Positions 22,001 through 35,844 of a stretch of 64,000 nt of DNA are shown here, piece after piece. The DNA is taken from the NCBI GenBank assembly GCA_001970855.1, contig LSSN01000044.1:1-64000 (forward strand), read 5' to 3'. The first letter of the stretch is position 1; the number at the start of each line of letters is the position of its first letter. Both the position numbers and the translations under genes were made by a program. Source of the stretch: Smittium culicis. Taxonomy: Eukaryota > Kickxellomycota > Harpellomycetes > Harpellales > Legeriomycetaceae. Under the pieces are notes generated by a model. It made no database searches. It worked only from the letters and a program-made list of their open reading frames with translations, and had not been told where the DNA came from.

Positions 22001-24365
22001 TTACTCAAGTCCCCAATCTTTAGGCAGCACAGACAGTAAGTTAGTTGACTTGGCTATATCTAGTTCAATGTTTAAGCAGCTGGCTAAATACGTTTTACAA
22101 AGAAAGGATAGCTCTTTATGGAGTCTAATATTAAACAATACCGAAATTTCTGCTGCCAGTAGGAAGTCTTTTATTGATCAAGTTGTTGGCTTTGGAATTT
22201 CTGAAAATAGCTCTGCTGAAGAAGTTTCTGTAGCTGTCAAAGCTTTTATGACCGCAGACTTGCCATTTGAATTAATGCAGATTTTAGAAAAACTTTTGTT
22301 ATCCCCAACAGAGTTCAGCAATAACAGCAATCTTCAAAATCTTCTATTCATCACTGCCATTAAAGCTGACCCATCTAAAGTTGAAGGTTATATTAACAAA
22401 TTAAACAGTTATGATTTTAACGATATAGCTCTTATTTGCATAAACAACAGCTTATACGAAGAAGCATTTCTAATCTACAAGAAGGCGAATATGTTCTCTG
22501 AAGCTGCTGGCGTACTCGTTAATAACATTTCTAATCTCGACAGAGCATACGAATTTGCAGAGTTAACCGATAAGCCCGAGGTTTGGAGTAAGTTAGCCAA
22601 GGCCCAATTAGATGACCTTAAAATTGTAGAAGCTATTTCTTCTTATATACGTGCAAATGACCCAAGTAACTACACACAAGTCATCCAAATTGCTAGCAAA
22701 GCCAATAAGTATAACGAATTGATCAGATTCTTGAACATGGCTCGGCTCAAAATTCGTGAACCTGCTATCGAGTCTGAACTATTATTTGCATTTGCTTCTA
22801 CTGATAGATTGAATGATCTTGAAGAGCTTGTAAAAGGTCCAAACATTGCACAAATCCACGTTGTTGGTGAAAGATGCTATAAGGAAAAGTTGTTTAAGGC
22901 AGCTAAAATATTATTTTCTAGCGTTTCAAGCTGGGCTCAATTGGCATCTACATTAGTCATGCTGGAAGAATACAGATCCGCAGTTGAATGCTGTAAAAAA
23001 GCTAATTCTATAACTGTTTGGAGACAAGTCAACATGGCTTGTATTACTAAAAAGGAGTTTCGACTTGCTCAAATTTGTGGACTGCACTTGATTGTCAATG
23101 CAGAAGAAATTGATCCGTTGGTCAAAGTTTATGAGTCATCAGGATACATCGACGAATTGATCACTCTCTTGGAAAACGGCCTCGGCTTGGAAAGAGCACA
23201 CATGGGACTTTTCACAGCACTTGCCATCTTATATGCCAAATACAAACACGAAGAGCTGATGGAATTCCTCAAATTATACTGGAGCAGGATTAACATCCCC
23301 AAAGTAATTAAAGTTTGCGAAAATATTCATCTATGGTGTGAACTCGTCTTTTTGTACGTTCACTACGAAGACTATGACAATGGGATTACCATTATGATTG
23401 AACACTCCAGCGACGCTTTTGATCACACTAGCTTTAAGGAGCTGATAAATAAAGTATCAAACTTGGAATTAATGTATAAAGCTATCAGGTTCTATCTCAG
23501 CGAAAACCCAATGTTGGTTAATGAGCTGCTTAGCTCTGTTGTTAGCAAGCTTGATTTAACAAGAGTTGTTGACATTTTCGTGAAAACAGAAAATACACCT
23601 TTGATCAAACCATTCTTGGAGCAAGTAATTCAATCAAATCAGCCAGAGAATTCTGCTGTTATTGAAGCTTTACACGAATTATACTTAGAATGCTACGACT
23701 ATAACTCTTTAAAGGCATCTATTTCCACTTACAGCTCGTTTGATTCAAAAAAATTGGCTAGTAAACTAAGTACCCACAGCTTATTGGAGTTCAGAAGAAT
23801 TGCAGTATTCCTATACAACAAAATGCGTATGTTTAAAGAATCCATCAATCTTTCAAAGAAGGACAGACTATATAGCGACGCTATTGCAACTGCTCACCTT
23901 AGCGGAGATCAAGCATTTGTTCATGATTTATGTAGTTACTTTTTGACCTTCGAGTCTGATAGCGAGTCCAATGAAAATGTTGGTGACTGCTGTTTCATAG
24001 CATGCATTACTATCAACAACCATATCATTAGCCCTAGCTATGTCATGGAACTCGCATATAGATATGAAAAATCTAACATTGTAATGCCATACTTTATTAA
24101 TTACACGAATAATTTGTATAATCAAATGAATTTCTTAACCCACGAAATCTCACAGCTAAAAGAACAAGTAAACAGTCTTACTGGAAATGGAAACAGCTCC
24201 ACTAAACCTAGCAACGACTCTTTAAATGGTCTAGGGAATAGATTGATGATTGGACCAGGATCCTCAGCTCCAGGAAATAATTCAAACATATTTGGATCTA
24301 CATCATTGCAATCTCCTAGCTACCAATTTTCTAACTCATCAAACATGGGTTCTTTCAACAGATAA
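19025..24365 (+). CDS. CHC1: Clathrin heavy chain
   Basis: Three exons: 19025-19066, 19208-19415 and 19498-24365. Introns start GTAAGC and GTAAAT and end in AG, and frame is kept throughout (1705 residues, against about 1650-1675 in other fungi and animals). The start fits the family: LPI near residue 6, a Leu-Gly pair, then SDKFICIRE and RPITADSAIMNP of the N-terminal beta-propeller. The rest is the long alpha-solenoid of clathrin repeats forming the leg, then a trimerisation region. The C-terminal tail of about 70 residues is Ser/Asn/Gly-rich. The protein forms triskelions that coat vesicles at the plasma membrane, Golgi and endosomes. It converges on ATG6, with 164 bases between stop codons. 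Confidence 0.98.
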
Positions 24366-24529
24366 TAATTAAATTTTGTCAAAAAAGTTAACTCTATTAT
24401 CTTTTTCATCAATCTTATTTCATTTATTTTAATATTTTTCAAAAAATCTTTACTCGTAAAATAATTTTTTTTTATAATAAAGTCTACAATTAACATATCG
24501 CATTAAAAAAATACTAAAAAATTAAAAAA

Positions 24530-27024
24530 TCATGCTTGTCCAAAATTGGAAGCGAATGCAAGAAGCCATTTACAATTAATTAAAGTGTACGTAAGCGCTT
24601 TAGTCCATACTTCGTCATTGCTGAATTGTAATTTGATAGACACTCCGCCAATACAATCGTTTTTTATCCTATGGAAACAGAAAGAATAAACATGAATTTA
24701 GTAATGTTAAATTAGTAATGTAAGATGAAAAGATGAAACAAGTATTACGGGAAGGGCATCCTAATTGTGCTAAGAGAGTTTGGCGGACTGAAAGCTGAAG
24801 AAGCGTTTAGGTGACTTTCTACGAACTTTGAGATGTTGTTTAAGCACTCCAAAAAAGAGACCATAGCATAGTCAAATCTGCGATTTTGGAATAGCCGACC
24901 CAAATGCAAATCTCCAGACCCATATCTAAAGGTTATTAAACAAGAAAAAAAAAATTACAAATAAAGATAAAATAACTTTATAAGAAAATACAAAAAAATT
25001 GGTGTAGAATTTGGATAAAAAAAATAAAAACAAGTGAATAGGTTTTTTTTATTAATTTATATAACTTACAGTTCATATATTGTTTTATCGCCTGGTGAAG
25101 GTTCTTTAATAATTTTGCTGTAAGAGCCGACTGGCATCAAAGTATAACCAGGAAATTCAAAGTTAAGTCTCTTTGCAACAGTTACTAATAATAATAAACA
25201 CTGACCCCATGCAGCATTAATTTCATTCCATGATATTTCACCTGATTTAAGCAGGTTTGGGTTAATAGCAGATACGCTTTCAGAGAATCCTTGAACTGAG
25301 AGTAAAGAGCCAGTATTGATTCTGCCCAAACGAAAGCCATTAATCATCCCAATCAATGGTAAGCTACTATTGTAGCTACTAGAAGTTGAGCTATTGCTTT
25401 GGATGTTGGAGGGGTAATAAGATGAAGACGAGGAAATTTGTTCGTTAGCGCTAAAGATTTTTATTGTAAACAGATCGTTGTAAACATTACGCTGTTGAAG
25501 TTGGAACAGTAGATTAGACTGTTTTGAGTACATGAATTGTAAGGTTTCGATTTCAGATTTTAAAGAGTCAAGCTTATATGAAATTTCATTAGATTCTTGC
25601 GCAGAGACCTTGATTTTTTTATCAGCGTCTAAAATTTCTGAATCAAGTATGCTTAGCTGGTCGCATAGTTTAGAGATTTTATTATCGTAGTCTTTCTCAA
25701 TAACTGACAAAGCTTCATATTCAGAATTTAGCATATCGAATTCAGCTTGAAGTTTATTATCAAACGTGAATTGATTAGAATTTTTGTTGAAGCCCTCACT
25801 TTTAGTTTTTGGATTGCTCATAATAGAGATATCGTCTGAGGTATATTCGCTGGAGTTAGCCGAGACGCCAGAGAGAAAGGAATAAAGCTCAAGACAATTT
25901 TTGTATTCTTCTGCAAGGGATTCTATTTTATCGGTAATTAAATGGCATAATTTCTCAGTGCAATTTAAGCATAAAGGATGATCAATCATACTCTTCGATT
26001 CTAGTTCATAGAATAGCTTGGAAGTAGATTCTACTTCAGATCTTTCAGGACGAGAAGTAGTAAAATTTTCAGAGGTGGATCTTTTTAAATCGGCAGAAGG
26101 TTCAAAACGAGGTTCTCTCGTTTCTGTGTTCGATATGATATTTTTGGTGGGAGTAGATCTAGAAGAGCTGGATGAATTTTTAAAAATTCCAGGTTTTAAA
26201 GAGGAAGAGTGTCTAGGACTTGAATAAGATTTATCATTTATATCACTACCCAGGCGTGAGTTTTTTGGAGTTTCAAGAAGTATAAAAGAATCAGAAACAG
26301 AATCGTCAAAAGTGTGGCTTAAAGTAGAGCGTCTATACGGGAGATTTAATTTGGAATTTGGAGCCTTTGAAGTAGAAAATATCTCATTTGATAATAAAGA
26401 TGATCCAGAAGACAAATTATTGATTTTGCTGTTACTTGAATTGTCTAAATTAAATTTATTAGGAATATGATTAGCTGAAGGATGCTGGTATGATGGACTT
26501 GATTTTAAAATAAAGTTGTTTGCTTTATGGTTGAATTCCAAAATATCAGTGATTTCTTTAGTAGAAAGTAAGAAAGAGGGAAAATCGTCCAAGGAAAAAT
26601 CGCTTTCTAAAGATAAAAAAAAGTAAATTTTAACAAGAAAATCAATCAATATTGACTAGGGAAAGAAAGTTAGTAGTTATCATAATTTAAAGGTAAAAAG
26701 CGATAAAAACCTGTGTAACTTTTTAGAGATTGTTTCTTTAGCTTTGAGGAGTATTCTGAAAGCATATCAATATAATCTCTTGGTAAGCCATCCCACAGTT
26801 CATTTATATTTGCAGTAGAATCAGATTTCGGCAAAGAAGCTAGAATTGTATTTAAGAAAGATTTAGGACATTTACATAGGCAAAAAGTATGTAAAATAAA
26901 ATTAATAAAAAATTTGAGAACATTGAAAAAACTTACAAGTTACAAATTCCAAAGTATTGTTGTCGATTTTGCTCAATGAATTATCGAATGTAATATTTCT
27001 GCGGCATTTTTTACATGTAGGCAT
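24530..27024 (-). CDS. ATG6: Atg6/Beclin 1, autophagy PI3-kinase subunit
   Basis: Five exons in transcript order: 27024-26937, 26839-26711, 26606-25070, 24925-24749 and 24668-24530, giving 689 residues with all phases matching. The N-terminus has a CKKC pair like Beclin's CxxC. DHPLCLNC is at about 281, a coiled coil at about 356-446, then the BARA domain from NVYND (446), with INGFRLGR, WNEINAAWGQ (532-541) and YGSGDLHLG. The C-terminus reads WTKALTYTLINCKW. Residues 80-275 are a Ser/Asn-rich insert, making it longer than Beclin 1 (about 450). It acts with Vps34 and Vps15 in autophagosome formation and endosomal sorting. The 3' exons are too short to be obvious as open frames but match the family well. 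Confidence 0.96.
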
Positions 27025-27255
27025 AGTATAAGATCAGGAAAAAACAAGGAATTTGAATTAGAATTGAGAAATTGAGAACTTTTAATTAGCTTTGAGGGGA
27101 AAAATAGAGTGCATGGAAATTGAATTAGAAGAAAAGCTGCAGATTGAAAAAATTTATATTTGCAATGAGAAAAACAGAATTATTATAATTAAGTTTAGTT
27201 AAATTCAACTTAATTTTATTATTGAAATATTCCTAGTAACGGATCATGCTTATTT

Positions 27256-27321
27256 TTATTGGCTTGCAATATTATACTATTTTATTATTGGACCCTAACT
27301 TTCATACGCATTTTTTATTGG
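27256..27321 (-). promoter_or_regulatory. Three CCAAT boxes upstream of ATG6
   Basis: TTATTGG occurs at 27256-27262, 27285-27291 and 27315-27321. On the gene's strand these read CCAATAA, spaced about 30 bases apart and 230-300 bases before the start codon. CCAAT boxes are bound by the HAP/NF-Y complex. The same string is seen upstream of QTRT2 and SSL2. Confidence 0.45.
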
Positions 27322-27324
27322 CTT

Positions 27325-28720
27325 AGTATTAAAGCCTTTCTGGTCATTTGAACATTTATAACAATTTCAATTATTTTCACGATATTTATTTATTTATTTA
27401 TTTTCTAAAAATATAAACAATTTGCCCAATGTATTTATACAATTAATTTTATACTTGTACTCAATTCTGCAATTTAATACCATAATTCATATCTAATCTA
27501 ATCGAAATTAGTTTACAAATAAAGCTATATATTTGTTTTAAATTTATACCGCCGCTTGTTTTTAATGTATACAAGACTATAAAAAGTATTATTAGCACTA
27601 ATCGTTTACCAACATTAAATTTATGTTATAAACACATATTACATTGTATTTTTTGCTATAGAAACAAGTAAGATATAGACTACTTGTAGTATATTTAGTA
27701 GAGTTTCCCATTTGATATTATTTATCAATATTTAGGCCTTATAGTCAATCCTCTCTAGAAGTTTAGGCTTCACAGTATAATACTTTTTTAAAAAGTGTTA
27801 GATACAAATCTGCCGAAATGTTTTAATTAGTACCTAATGAGCTATAATTATCTATAAAATGATAAATAAATTATATGATTATTATTCTATAATGCAATCA
27901 TAAGTTTGAAATATTTACAAGAATATTCGTAATGTAAACCCAACATATATTTTTTGGAGTTTAGCATAATATATCAGCGAAAAAAAATAGTCATTTTTAA
28001 ATCAATTATAAAATCTGACTGAGATTTAGAGATAAAACTTGATAATTATTTTACTTTTTTCGGAATCTAGTATGAACTTTTGTGATTATTAATTAATCAT
28101 ATGAAACAGTAAGTGAATATAAAATTAATTAATGAATATTATTTCTTCAATTATACGGTTTTGCCTTTAGTGTTGTATAAAATGTCAATGATACGTTATT
28201 TATCATATAGCTCCTAAGATCTGCTAGACAAAATTTATTACGGAATAGACTTTAGGATAGGCTATTGAATCATAAGGTCTTTCATGTTACATATTTTATT
28301 CATAGCTTTAATGCCAAAATAAAACTCATCTGTGATATAAAAACATACATCACAGAGTATCTAGTCATTTAAACCAAGATCGATTTTAAAAAAAAATTCA
28401 AGGGCTAAATATAAATGCTAATAACAACATTTGAAAAACGTTGTGCTTTGAATTCGATTTATATTAAAGAAACACGAATAAAAATAACACAAGTACATTA
28501 AATATAAAAAATATCGGGCTAAGAATTTTTAACTTTAAAGAAGGATACTAGATAAAAATAAAAATGGCAGGAAGTTGCTCTTTTATGAACTGTCATGTAT
28601 CATATTTTTTTTACAAATTTTCTTGCGATTTTTATATATTGAATAGATAGAAATATCTTGTCAAGTTTTAATGGCAAGTTACAAAAGCGCTCTTTTTCTT
28701 ATAATCATAGCAAAATTACA
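27325..28720. other. Intergenic, AT-rich
   Basis: No gene seen. This is the spacer between ATG6 (upstream side) and the 3' end of SSL2. Short open frames look random. Confidence 0.6.
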
Positions 28721-31697
28721 TCATTTTTTAATATTGAATTGTTTTTTGAAAAGTGGATGTCTTTCTTCGTTACTCGCTGCTGGCTTACCTGCAGCACCTC
28801 CAGCTGATCCTACCCCTTTTCTTGAAGTTAGGCCTGCTAGTTTAGACCTTGAAGCTATTCCATTATTATATTCCATGTACGCCATATTATCAGCACCAGA
28901 AAGCGACTGAATGCTTGCAGCTTGTTTTTTAACAATGATTTTGCTTCTACCACTAACCTCACTATTTACGCTAGCCTCATCCCTCAGCATATCTTCTTCT
29001 TCCAAACTTCCTGCGTTATCATTTGCCATGAGAACTGTATGCAGCAGATCTATTTGTGACTGTTTATCCCTATAAATAAGGTCTTCAAAGTCATCCATAG
29101 CATCTAAATTAGTAATCACTTTAAAGCTATAACCCTGATCTACTAAAAACTGTTGTCTTTTTGTAGAATAATACATCTCGAGTGTATCTTTACTGACTAG
29201 AGAATAAAAATATGCGTTAAACCCAACATCTGCCCTGCGCTTAGCTCTGAGAATTCTTCCCAATCTTTGGGCCTCTTGCCTTCTAGACCCATAATGAGAA
29301 GAAACTTGTATTAAACATGTGGCCTCTGGAAGATCGATCGATGTATCTCCTACTTTTGATAAGAATATTGTGTTTAGCATAGGATTATGCTGAAACTGGT
29401 GGAGAATTCTCATTCTCTCTTGCTGTGACGTACCACCATAAATATAAGGAAGCTTCAATTTTTGAGCGTATGCTTTTAGAGCATACACATTATCAACGAA
29501 AACTATAATTTTATCTCCTCTGTTTTGGTGAAACCAAATCAAGTATTGGCATATTTGAAATTTACGTGGATTCATTACGTACAGCAAAAGCCTTCTTCTA
29601 CTAGTCTCTCTTAGATATTCCTTATAAAATTCCGGTGTCATATCACACCACACTTCAGCGCATTGTACAGTAGCAATATGTCCTTTGAGCGCAAGATCTA
29701 TCCAGTTGGCCTCGTATAATTTAGGCCCAATTAAAAAGTTCAAATCGTCAATTTTGTCATCTTCTCGAACAAGAGTTGCTGTTAATCCTAATTTAGTGTG
29801 AGCTGCAATCGACGTAACTACTCTTCTAAACATATTAGCTGGAACAACGTGAACTTCATCAAGAAGAAGGAATCCCCATTCTCTAGAGTGCAAGAAGTCC
29901 ATCATTTTTTGAGCTTCATAAGAACGTTTACGCGTATTAGCAACCATACTAAATGTACTAATAACTATTCCCGATTCTCCTGAAAACCTTTCTTTCTGAT
30001 CTGATGTAAATACAGCAATTTGGTGTTCCTTTATAGTGGACCATTGAAGAAATTGCTGCTTCCATTGCATAACAGATACACCAGATGTACATAGGCATAA
30101 TACGCTTTTTTTTATAGTACATGCTGCTGTAATTCCCACAAGGGTTTTTCCTGCGCCACAAGGTAATACGATAATTCCAGATCTTGCTCTCCTAAAAAGA
30201 TTAATTTACACTTTTTAAAATTTAGTTTAAAAAAAAAGTTAAAAAAGTGAAAAGTTTAAGATATAAAAGGTTAATAATTTACCCATTTCCGAACATTTTA
30301 GATAAACTTTTTTCTTGGTAAGGTCTGATTGTAGTAATAGGCTTTAAATCAATATTAAGATTCGGGTTGATAGTGTCATTACGAAAGTCATACTCTTCGA
30401 GCATAGGAAAATCCAGCTCATTACATCTTTTTTTTACAATTTCAACTTGGTTTGGAATAATTTCAAAGGCGTGAACTTCATCGTCTTCGTTTTCATCATC
30501 ACCTATATCCATTTCTTCTTGTATTTGGTTTTCAATAGCTAGATTCTCAGTATTTTTGGTTGCCAAGTCAGTAGGGTCGTTTAAAGCATCACCTTGGATT
30601 ATATTTGCCGAAGTATCAGTGGGGGTGATGTGCTTTCCAGCTATAAAAAGCTCTTTTGACGATGGTGCCGAAAAGGTTACTAGCCCAGATTTATCAGAAG
30701 ATTTAAGGTTAGAGTCTTTATGCTTGTCAGCCGGCTCGATAAGTCGGGCAGCTGAGATTATAGGATCTCTTAGGAGCCTTTGCAGAATATCAGCATGAGA
30801 AGATTCTACAAAATACCTGTTATGTTTTAGGACCTGTTTAACTTTTCCGTAAGATACAGTACATTGTTTTATAGCTTTAACGACATCATCTGGGACAGGA
30901 ACTTTTGATAACCTATTTAAAACGTCTAAAATGTCTTTTGTTTCCAACCCAACACTAACAGCAGCATACAATGAGTAAGGGGTTAGCTTGTATTCGTGAA
31001 CGTTGATTGGGCGACTTACAGGTTCACTTATAGCGATTAAGAAATCTATTGCTTGCTCGGCAATAGGTGAAAAGGCTTCCAGGATGATATTTGCAGTACC
31101 TGGACATATCCATAATGGTCTCGAAGAGTGATCTTTTTTTAATTTTAAATAAGTATAATCACATTTTCCAAACTTTCCACTTACAGGATCGCGTTTAGGG
31201 ATGGCTAAAGTGTCGAACATGTCTTCATCACGGAAAAACTCAAGTCGGGCAGATCTAGGGACTATATTTTTTTTTGTATCAAGAATGAATGAACAAAAAT
31301 TAAAAAGCACTTAAAAGATTGCAATTAGTAAAATTACCTAACCCGGCTTTTACGTCGTTCTGTGCAGCTAAAATGGCATCGCTTTTACCACCAGCTTCGC
31401 TATTATGGTCTTGGTCTCCGATTTGAAGATCGGAGGAGGAAGAGTTGGTGTTAAGATCGTTATTGTTATAATTTAGACTAGAATGTGTTTTCCCTTGAAG
31501 ATCCGAGCTCTTTGGCTTTTGAACATCTTTATACGAACCGTCTTTAATCTTTATACGAACTTTGAAATCATCATCCCCTTATAAATACAATATTACAAAT
31601 GCTATAAGATAAATAAGGCGCTATTGTAAATAAATTTAGCTGGATGAAATTAGTAACTTATTTTACCTTTGGGAGAAGCGGGTCTTTTGTTTGACAT
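28721..31697 (-). CDS. SSL2: TFIIH DNA helicase/translocase Ssl2 (XPB, RAD25)
   Basis: Four exons in transcript order: 31697-31667 (31 bases, [10 protein letters not shown]), 31577-31338, 31261-30283 and 30191-28721, giving 906 residues with matching phases. The N-terminal damage-recognition region carries [15 protein letters not shown]. The first helicase lobe has Walker A LPCGAGKT at about 426-433, DEVH at about 528, [10 protein letters not shown] with the XPB RED motif at about 559-561, and the thumb-like insert. Lobe two has IIVFVDN and [10 protein letters not shown] (about 725). The tail is basic. It is the ATP-driven translocase that opens promoters in RNA polymerase II initiation and opens DNA in nucleotide excision repair. 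An acidic stretch lies before the helicase, as in other fungal proteins of the family. Confidence 0.97.
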
Positions 31698-34600
31698 TAA
31701 AGCTTAGAACGTATTTGGATATTTGCGATATTGATTAAGTAGAGGCTATAAATACAAACCTAACTGAAGTACCAAAATGAGTGTATTTTGGCAGAGTTTA
31801 CAGGAAAGAAATTATAAGGGATATCGATCTTGAAGCAAATTTCGAAACTGGAGGCTATAATATAATTTAAGAGTATGAACAAATTTGGATAAAGGAGAAG
31901 AAAAGACAAAAAGTTACAGCGAGAGAAGAAAGAGAACATCGCTTAGATTTACTAGTAACATTAGGCTTTAACTTTTAATAACTTGCCAAAAATGCTTAAT
32001 AATTCTTATTGCTAATTTTCTGATTCTTTGTTCGAGCCAATAGTTAGACCTAACTAATGTAAATACATATACTTACCAATACATTTAATATATTATTTTA
32101 GTAAATTTATTATTGGCCAAAAATTACGCACTGCCAAGAATAATGAATGTATTTGCCAATGATTCGTAAATAAATATTTTTTAGCAAATTGAGTTGCAAA
32201 TTGATATAATTCTAGCAAATGATTAAGCTGATTAAAAACATTGCTCAAAAAGCGACAATTAATTACTAGCTAACTTCTCAATGAAATGTTGAAAATGAAA
32301 ATAAAAAGTTTATATTCACATTTCATAGTCAAATTTTCCAGAAAATCAATACAAACTCTAAACCTGTAAGTGAATCGCTTAATATAAAAAGTTATTTTAC
32401 TTACAGCCTTGCAAAATGGGTGATTCTTTATGAAGGAGTCGTTTTATAGAGATAATTGTTATAGTGTATAAAATCACATAAAAATTAATAGATAATGAAT
32501 TATTAGCTCTTTTTCTTAGCAAATAAAAATTTCAAATTTAAACGAAAAAGTAAAAAAGCCAAAATGCCTTTTCAATTCCGTAAATAATCATCACACTTAA
32601 TGAATAACCAGGCAAATAACATTAAACCGCAACTAAGTGCTCTCTTCGTTTAGAATCCCCCATATAGCAAACCCTTTTCAGTCCAAATCTCTTTTATATT
32701 AAAAATATTAATTATTTGTTAATAGTTAAAGATGAAACTTATTATTTGCTTTTAAATTTCGAAAAACCAATAATCCTTCAGGTCTGATATTTGCATTAAT
32801 TTTATCGAGTATAATTTGCTATATTTGCTTGATCAAAAACAGACTGCCGCATGTGAAACGGTTAATGATTTTAACCAAATTCACATACTCTATTTCAACC
32901 GCAGTTGAGGGCTATTTATTATTATTTGAGCGAGTTTTGTTAAAATATTAGTAGCTTCACAGGCAATTGTTCGATTTAATATCTTATTGTAAATCTAGTT
33001 TAATAAACTGATTTGAAAATTTCACTTTTTAATTACATATCATTTTTTATCCAGCTTTATTATTTTTCTTTGAAATCGGGTTATTATGTGAAAGCTTTAT
33101 ACATTATAAATCCTAAAACCTTAAGCGCGCCATTGTTTGATACTTTTCCCCATAATATATTTAGCCTACTTTAACTAATTTCAGAAAAGCCCATAGTTTA
33201 GGTTTGAATTATTACTATAGTTATTTTTTTTCTTATAACTAAATTTCTTGCGAGAATAATAATTGTATCAAAAAATAAATTCAAGTATTAAATGCTAAAT
33301 AGTAAATAATAAGCTTTTTTGTTTAATTTTTCCTGGGTCATTCAGCATTCCCGAACCTTTGATTTTAACGCTCGGAGTATTTTTTTGATTGATTTTATTT
33401 TTCTCTCTTTATCTTTCTTTTTTGCTGTTAAACTTAAATTAACAAATATTTGTGTTTTTATGAATATAACTTTATTGATACTATATACTTTATAGAATAT
33501 AATTTTACCCATTTTCCCTTGAATATAAGTATTTTATAAATTAAATGCTTTATTAACGATTTTTTTCGAAAATTAATATTTCTTTTTGTAATCAACTCAT
33601 TTTCTTGTTACTAAATTTTATTATTTAAAATCATATGTTTACTATAAATTGGATTTTAACAGCTTTTAACGGAAATAAGTTCTGTTTTTTGGACTTCAAT
33701 TTTCTATTAATCTATGTCTCCCCTCTAGCTCTTTGTGAAGGTTGAGCAGATATAAAATAAGCATACACTATTTTTTTTGTAATAAACTGTATCATATTCT
33801 AACATTATTCATGGTGAGTGGTTTTAAAAAGCAACACACGAATTATATCTAAAGGAAAAACCAGAGATAATAGCGGCACATTTACATATTTCATAGTAAT
33901 ATTTATTTATTTTAACAAATATCTATTTACCTTTAATATTAAATTTGAAATATAATTCTTGTTATAACTATAATATGATAATCCAGTATTAATTAATTAA
34001 TTTAGTGATTCATACTATAAATGAAAATTTAAGCCATAAAATAATATATTCCTAATAGCTTAATTAGCCAAAAAAATACTGATACCTAAAAAAAAACTAC
34101 CCAAATAACTATAAAGAAGTTTAATACATCTAAAAAATATTTTGGCTCATCGAAATCCATCAAATTAACAAAATTGTTTCGTTAGAATACTTATATAATA
34201 GCATGCATAAATATATTTATGTAAAAAAAATGCTCTTAACTTTCAGAATTTTTTTTTAATGATTTTTATGCGTATTTTAGGCTGTGCCGAAACAAAAAAA
34301 TAAAAATATGGTTTTTTTGATCTCTTTTTAAATTTTACTTATTTATTCTTTTTTTCTTTTTAGTATAATTTAAATCGATATATACTCAGATTTATCCATT
34401 GGATTTTATTTATGCTATACATCAATTTTATATTTAACTCATCAATCTACCGATATATAATATTTTCGAGTTTTTAATACAAGAATAAATTCATTTAATA
34501 TTATATTCTATTAATAGTTATATAATATTTATCATTTTTCTAAAGTACTTTGATAAATATTTAAAATGAATCGGGTAACAAGTCTAAATAATATGAATGT

Positions 34601-35844
34601 CTTTTGAAATTTTTGTAAGGAGCGGTAAATTAAAAAAAACATAATCAAGTCAACTATATACTCTAAACTATAATAGCTTGTCAAAAAGTAAAATATCAAT
34701 CAGTTTTTATATCAAATATAAAAATTATTATTAAAATTTTAAATCAAAACTTTAATTTTTTAATGATAAAAATATTTATACTAATCAACCGTTTTTAAAT
34801 ATAGTAAATGAAACTCTTCCCCTACTCTTTAAATATTATTTAAAAAGAAAATATCATCTAATTATTCATTCTAACAAAAATATTCTATCTCAATCTTTTT
34901 ATTCTTGAACATGAATCTAACTTCATTTAATCACTTTACATAACATATTAAACGCATCAAATTCGCCAAATCTTCAATCTTTAATGTCTTTCGATAAATT
35001 TCATATCTTTTTTTGATTTAACCTTTGTTTATGCGTTTCTAAGTACCCAATATTTTTATTAATCCCAGTTATTCTTCTTATTATAAATTCAGAATTTTTT
35101 CAATGGTTTATTTTAGAAATCAAAGGTCTCTAAAAATGATATGTTATTTTGAGGAATTTATAGCAAAAAGAGCTCTCATTACTAATAACTGAAAATTTAA
35201 TAAAAGAAAAATTTTTTTACTTTTTATAAAGATAAACTTTTTAACCAAAAATTAAAAAACTCATAAAAATTATTATAATCTTATAAACGTCTAGTTTTCT
35301 TATTTTTTGAAACATTATTTATCAATAATTAACTACCAAAAAATATATCAATAAACTATCAACTGCTAATTTAGCTCTCAAAAACTTGATAGAAAACATA
35401 TTAATGTATTTTTTTATGAATATACATTCTACTTATGTATACCATATTCACTACATTGACTGCAAAAAGAATATGAATTTGAGCTATTGTTTTAAATATA
35501 CTTTTTCGCTATTTATAATTTACTTTTTTAATAAGTATTTATTATTTTGCGACCAATGCCTGTATAAATATTTTATAGAAAATGTTTCATTTATCGAATC
35601 AGATCTACTTAGTAGCTACAATAAATAACTTCTATATTTATGTTTAAATATCGGTTTATAAAACCATTGCATCATACTTTAAAAAAATGGTTTATCTGAT
35701 TCATATACTATTTTCATGTGATGATGCACCCTTTTTTTTAGCGAGAAATTTATTTAAAACAAAATAAAAATGTATAAAACATAAAAAAAAGTATAAAAAA
35801 TTCTATCCAATTCATCTCTACCGCTCTAGCAGCTCCAAATCCAC
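31698..35844. other. Intergenic, AT-rich
   Basis: About 4.1 kb without a convincing gene. CCAATAAT-type boxes occur on the minus strand at 32110-32116 (TTATTGG on plus), about 415 bases upstream of SSL2. Long T-rich and A-rich runs dominate. An 80-codon frame at 35386-35628 has a composition expected by chance. Confidence 0.6.

Noticed and set aside
35386..35628. 80-codon frame in a spacer
   Set aside because: It has AT-rich codon composition, a non-ATG start and no motif; expected by chance.
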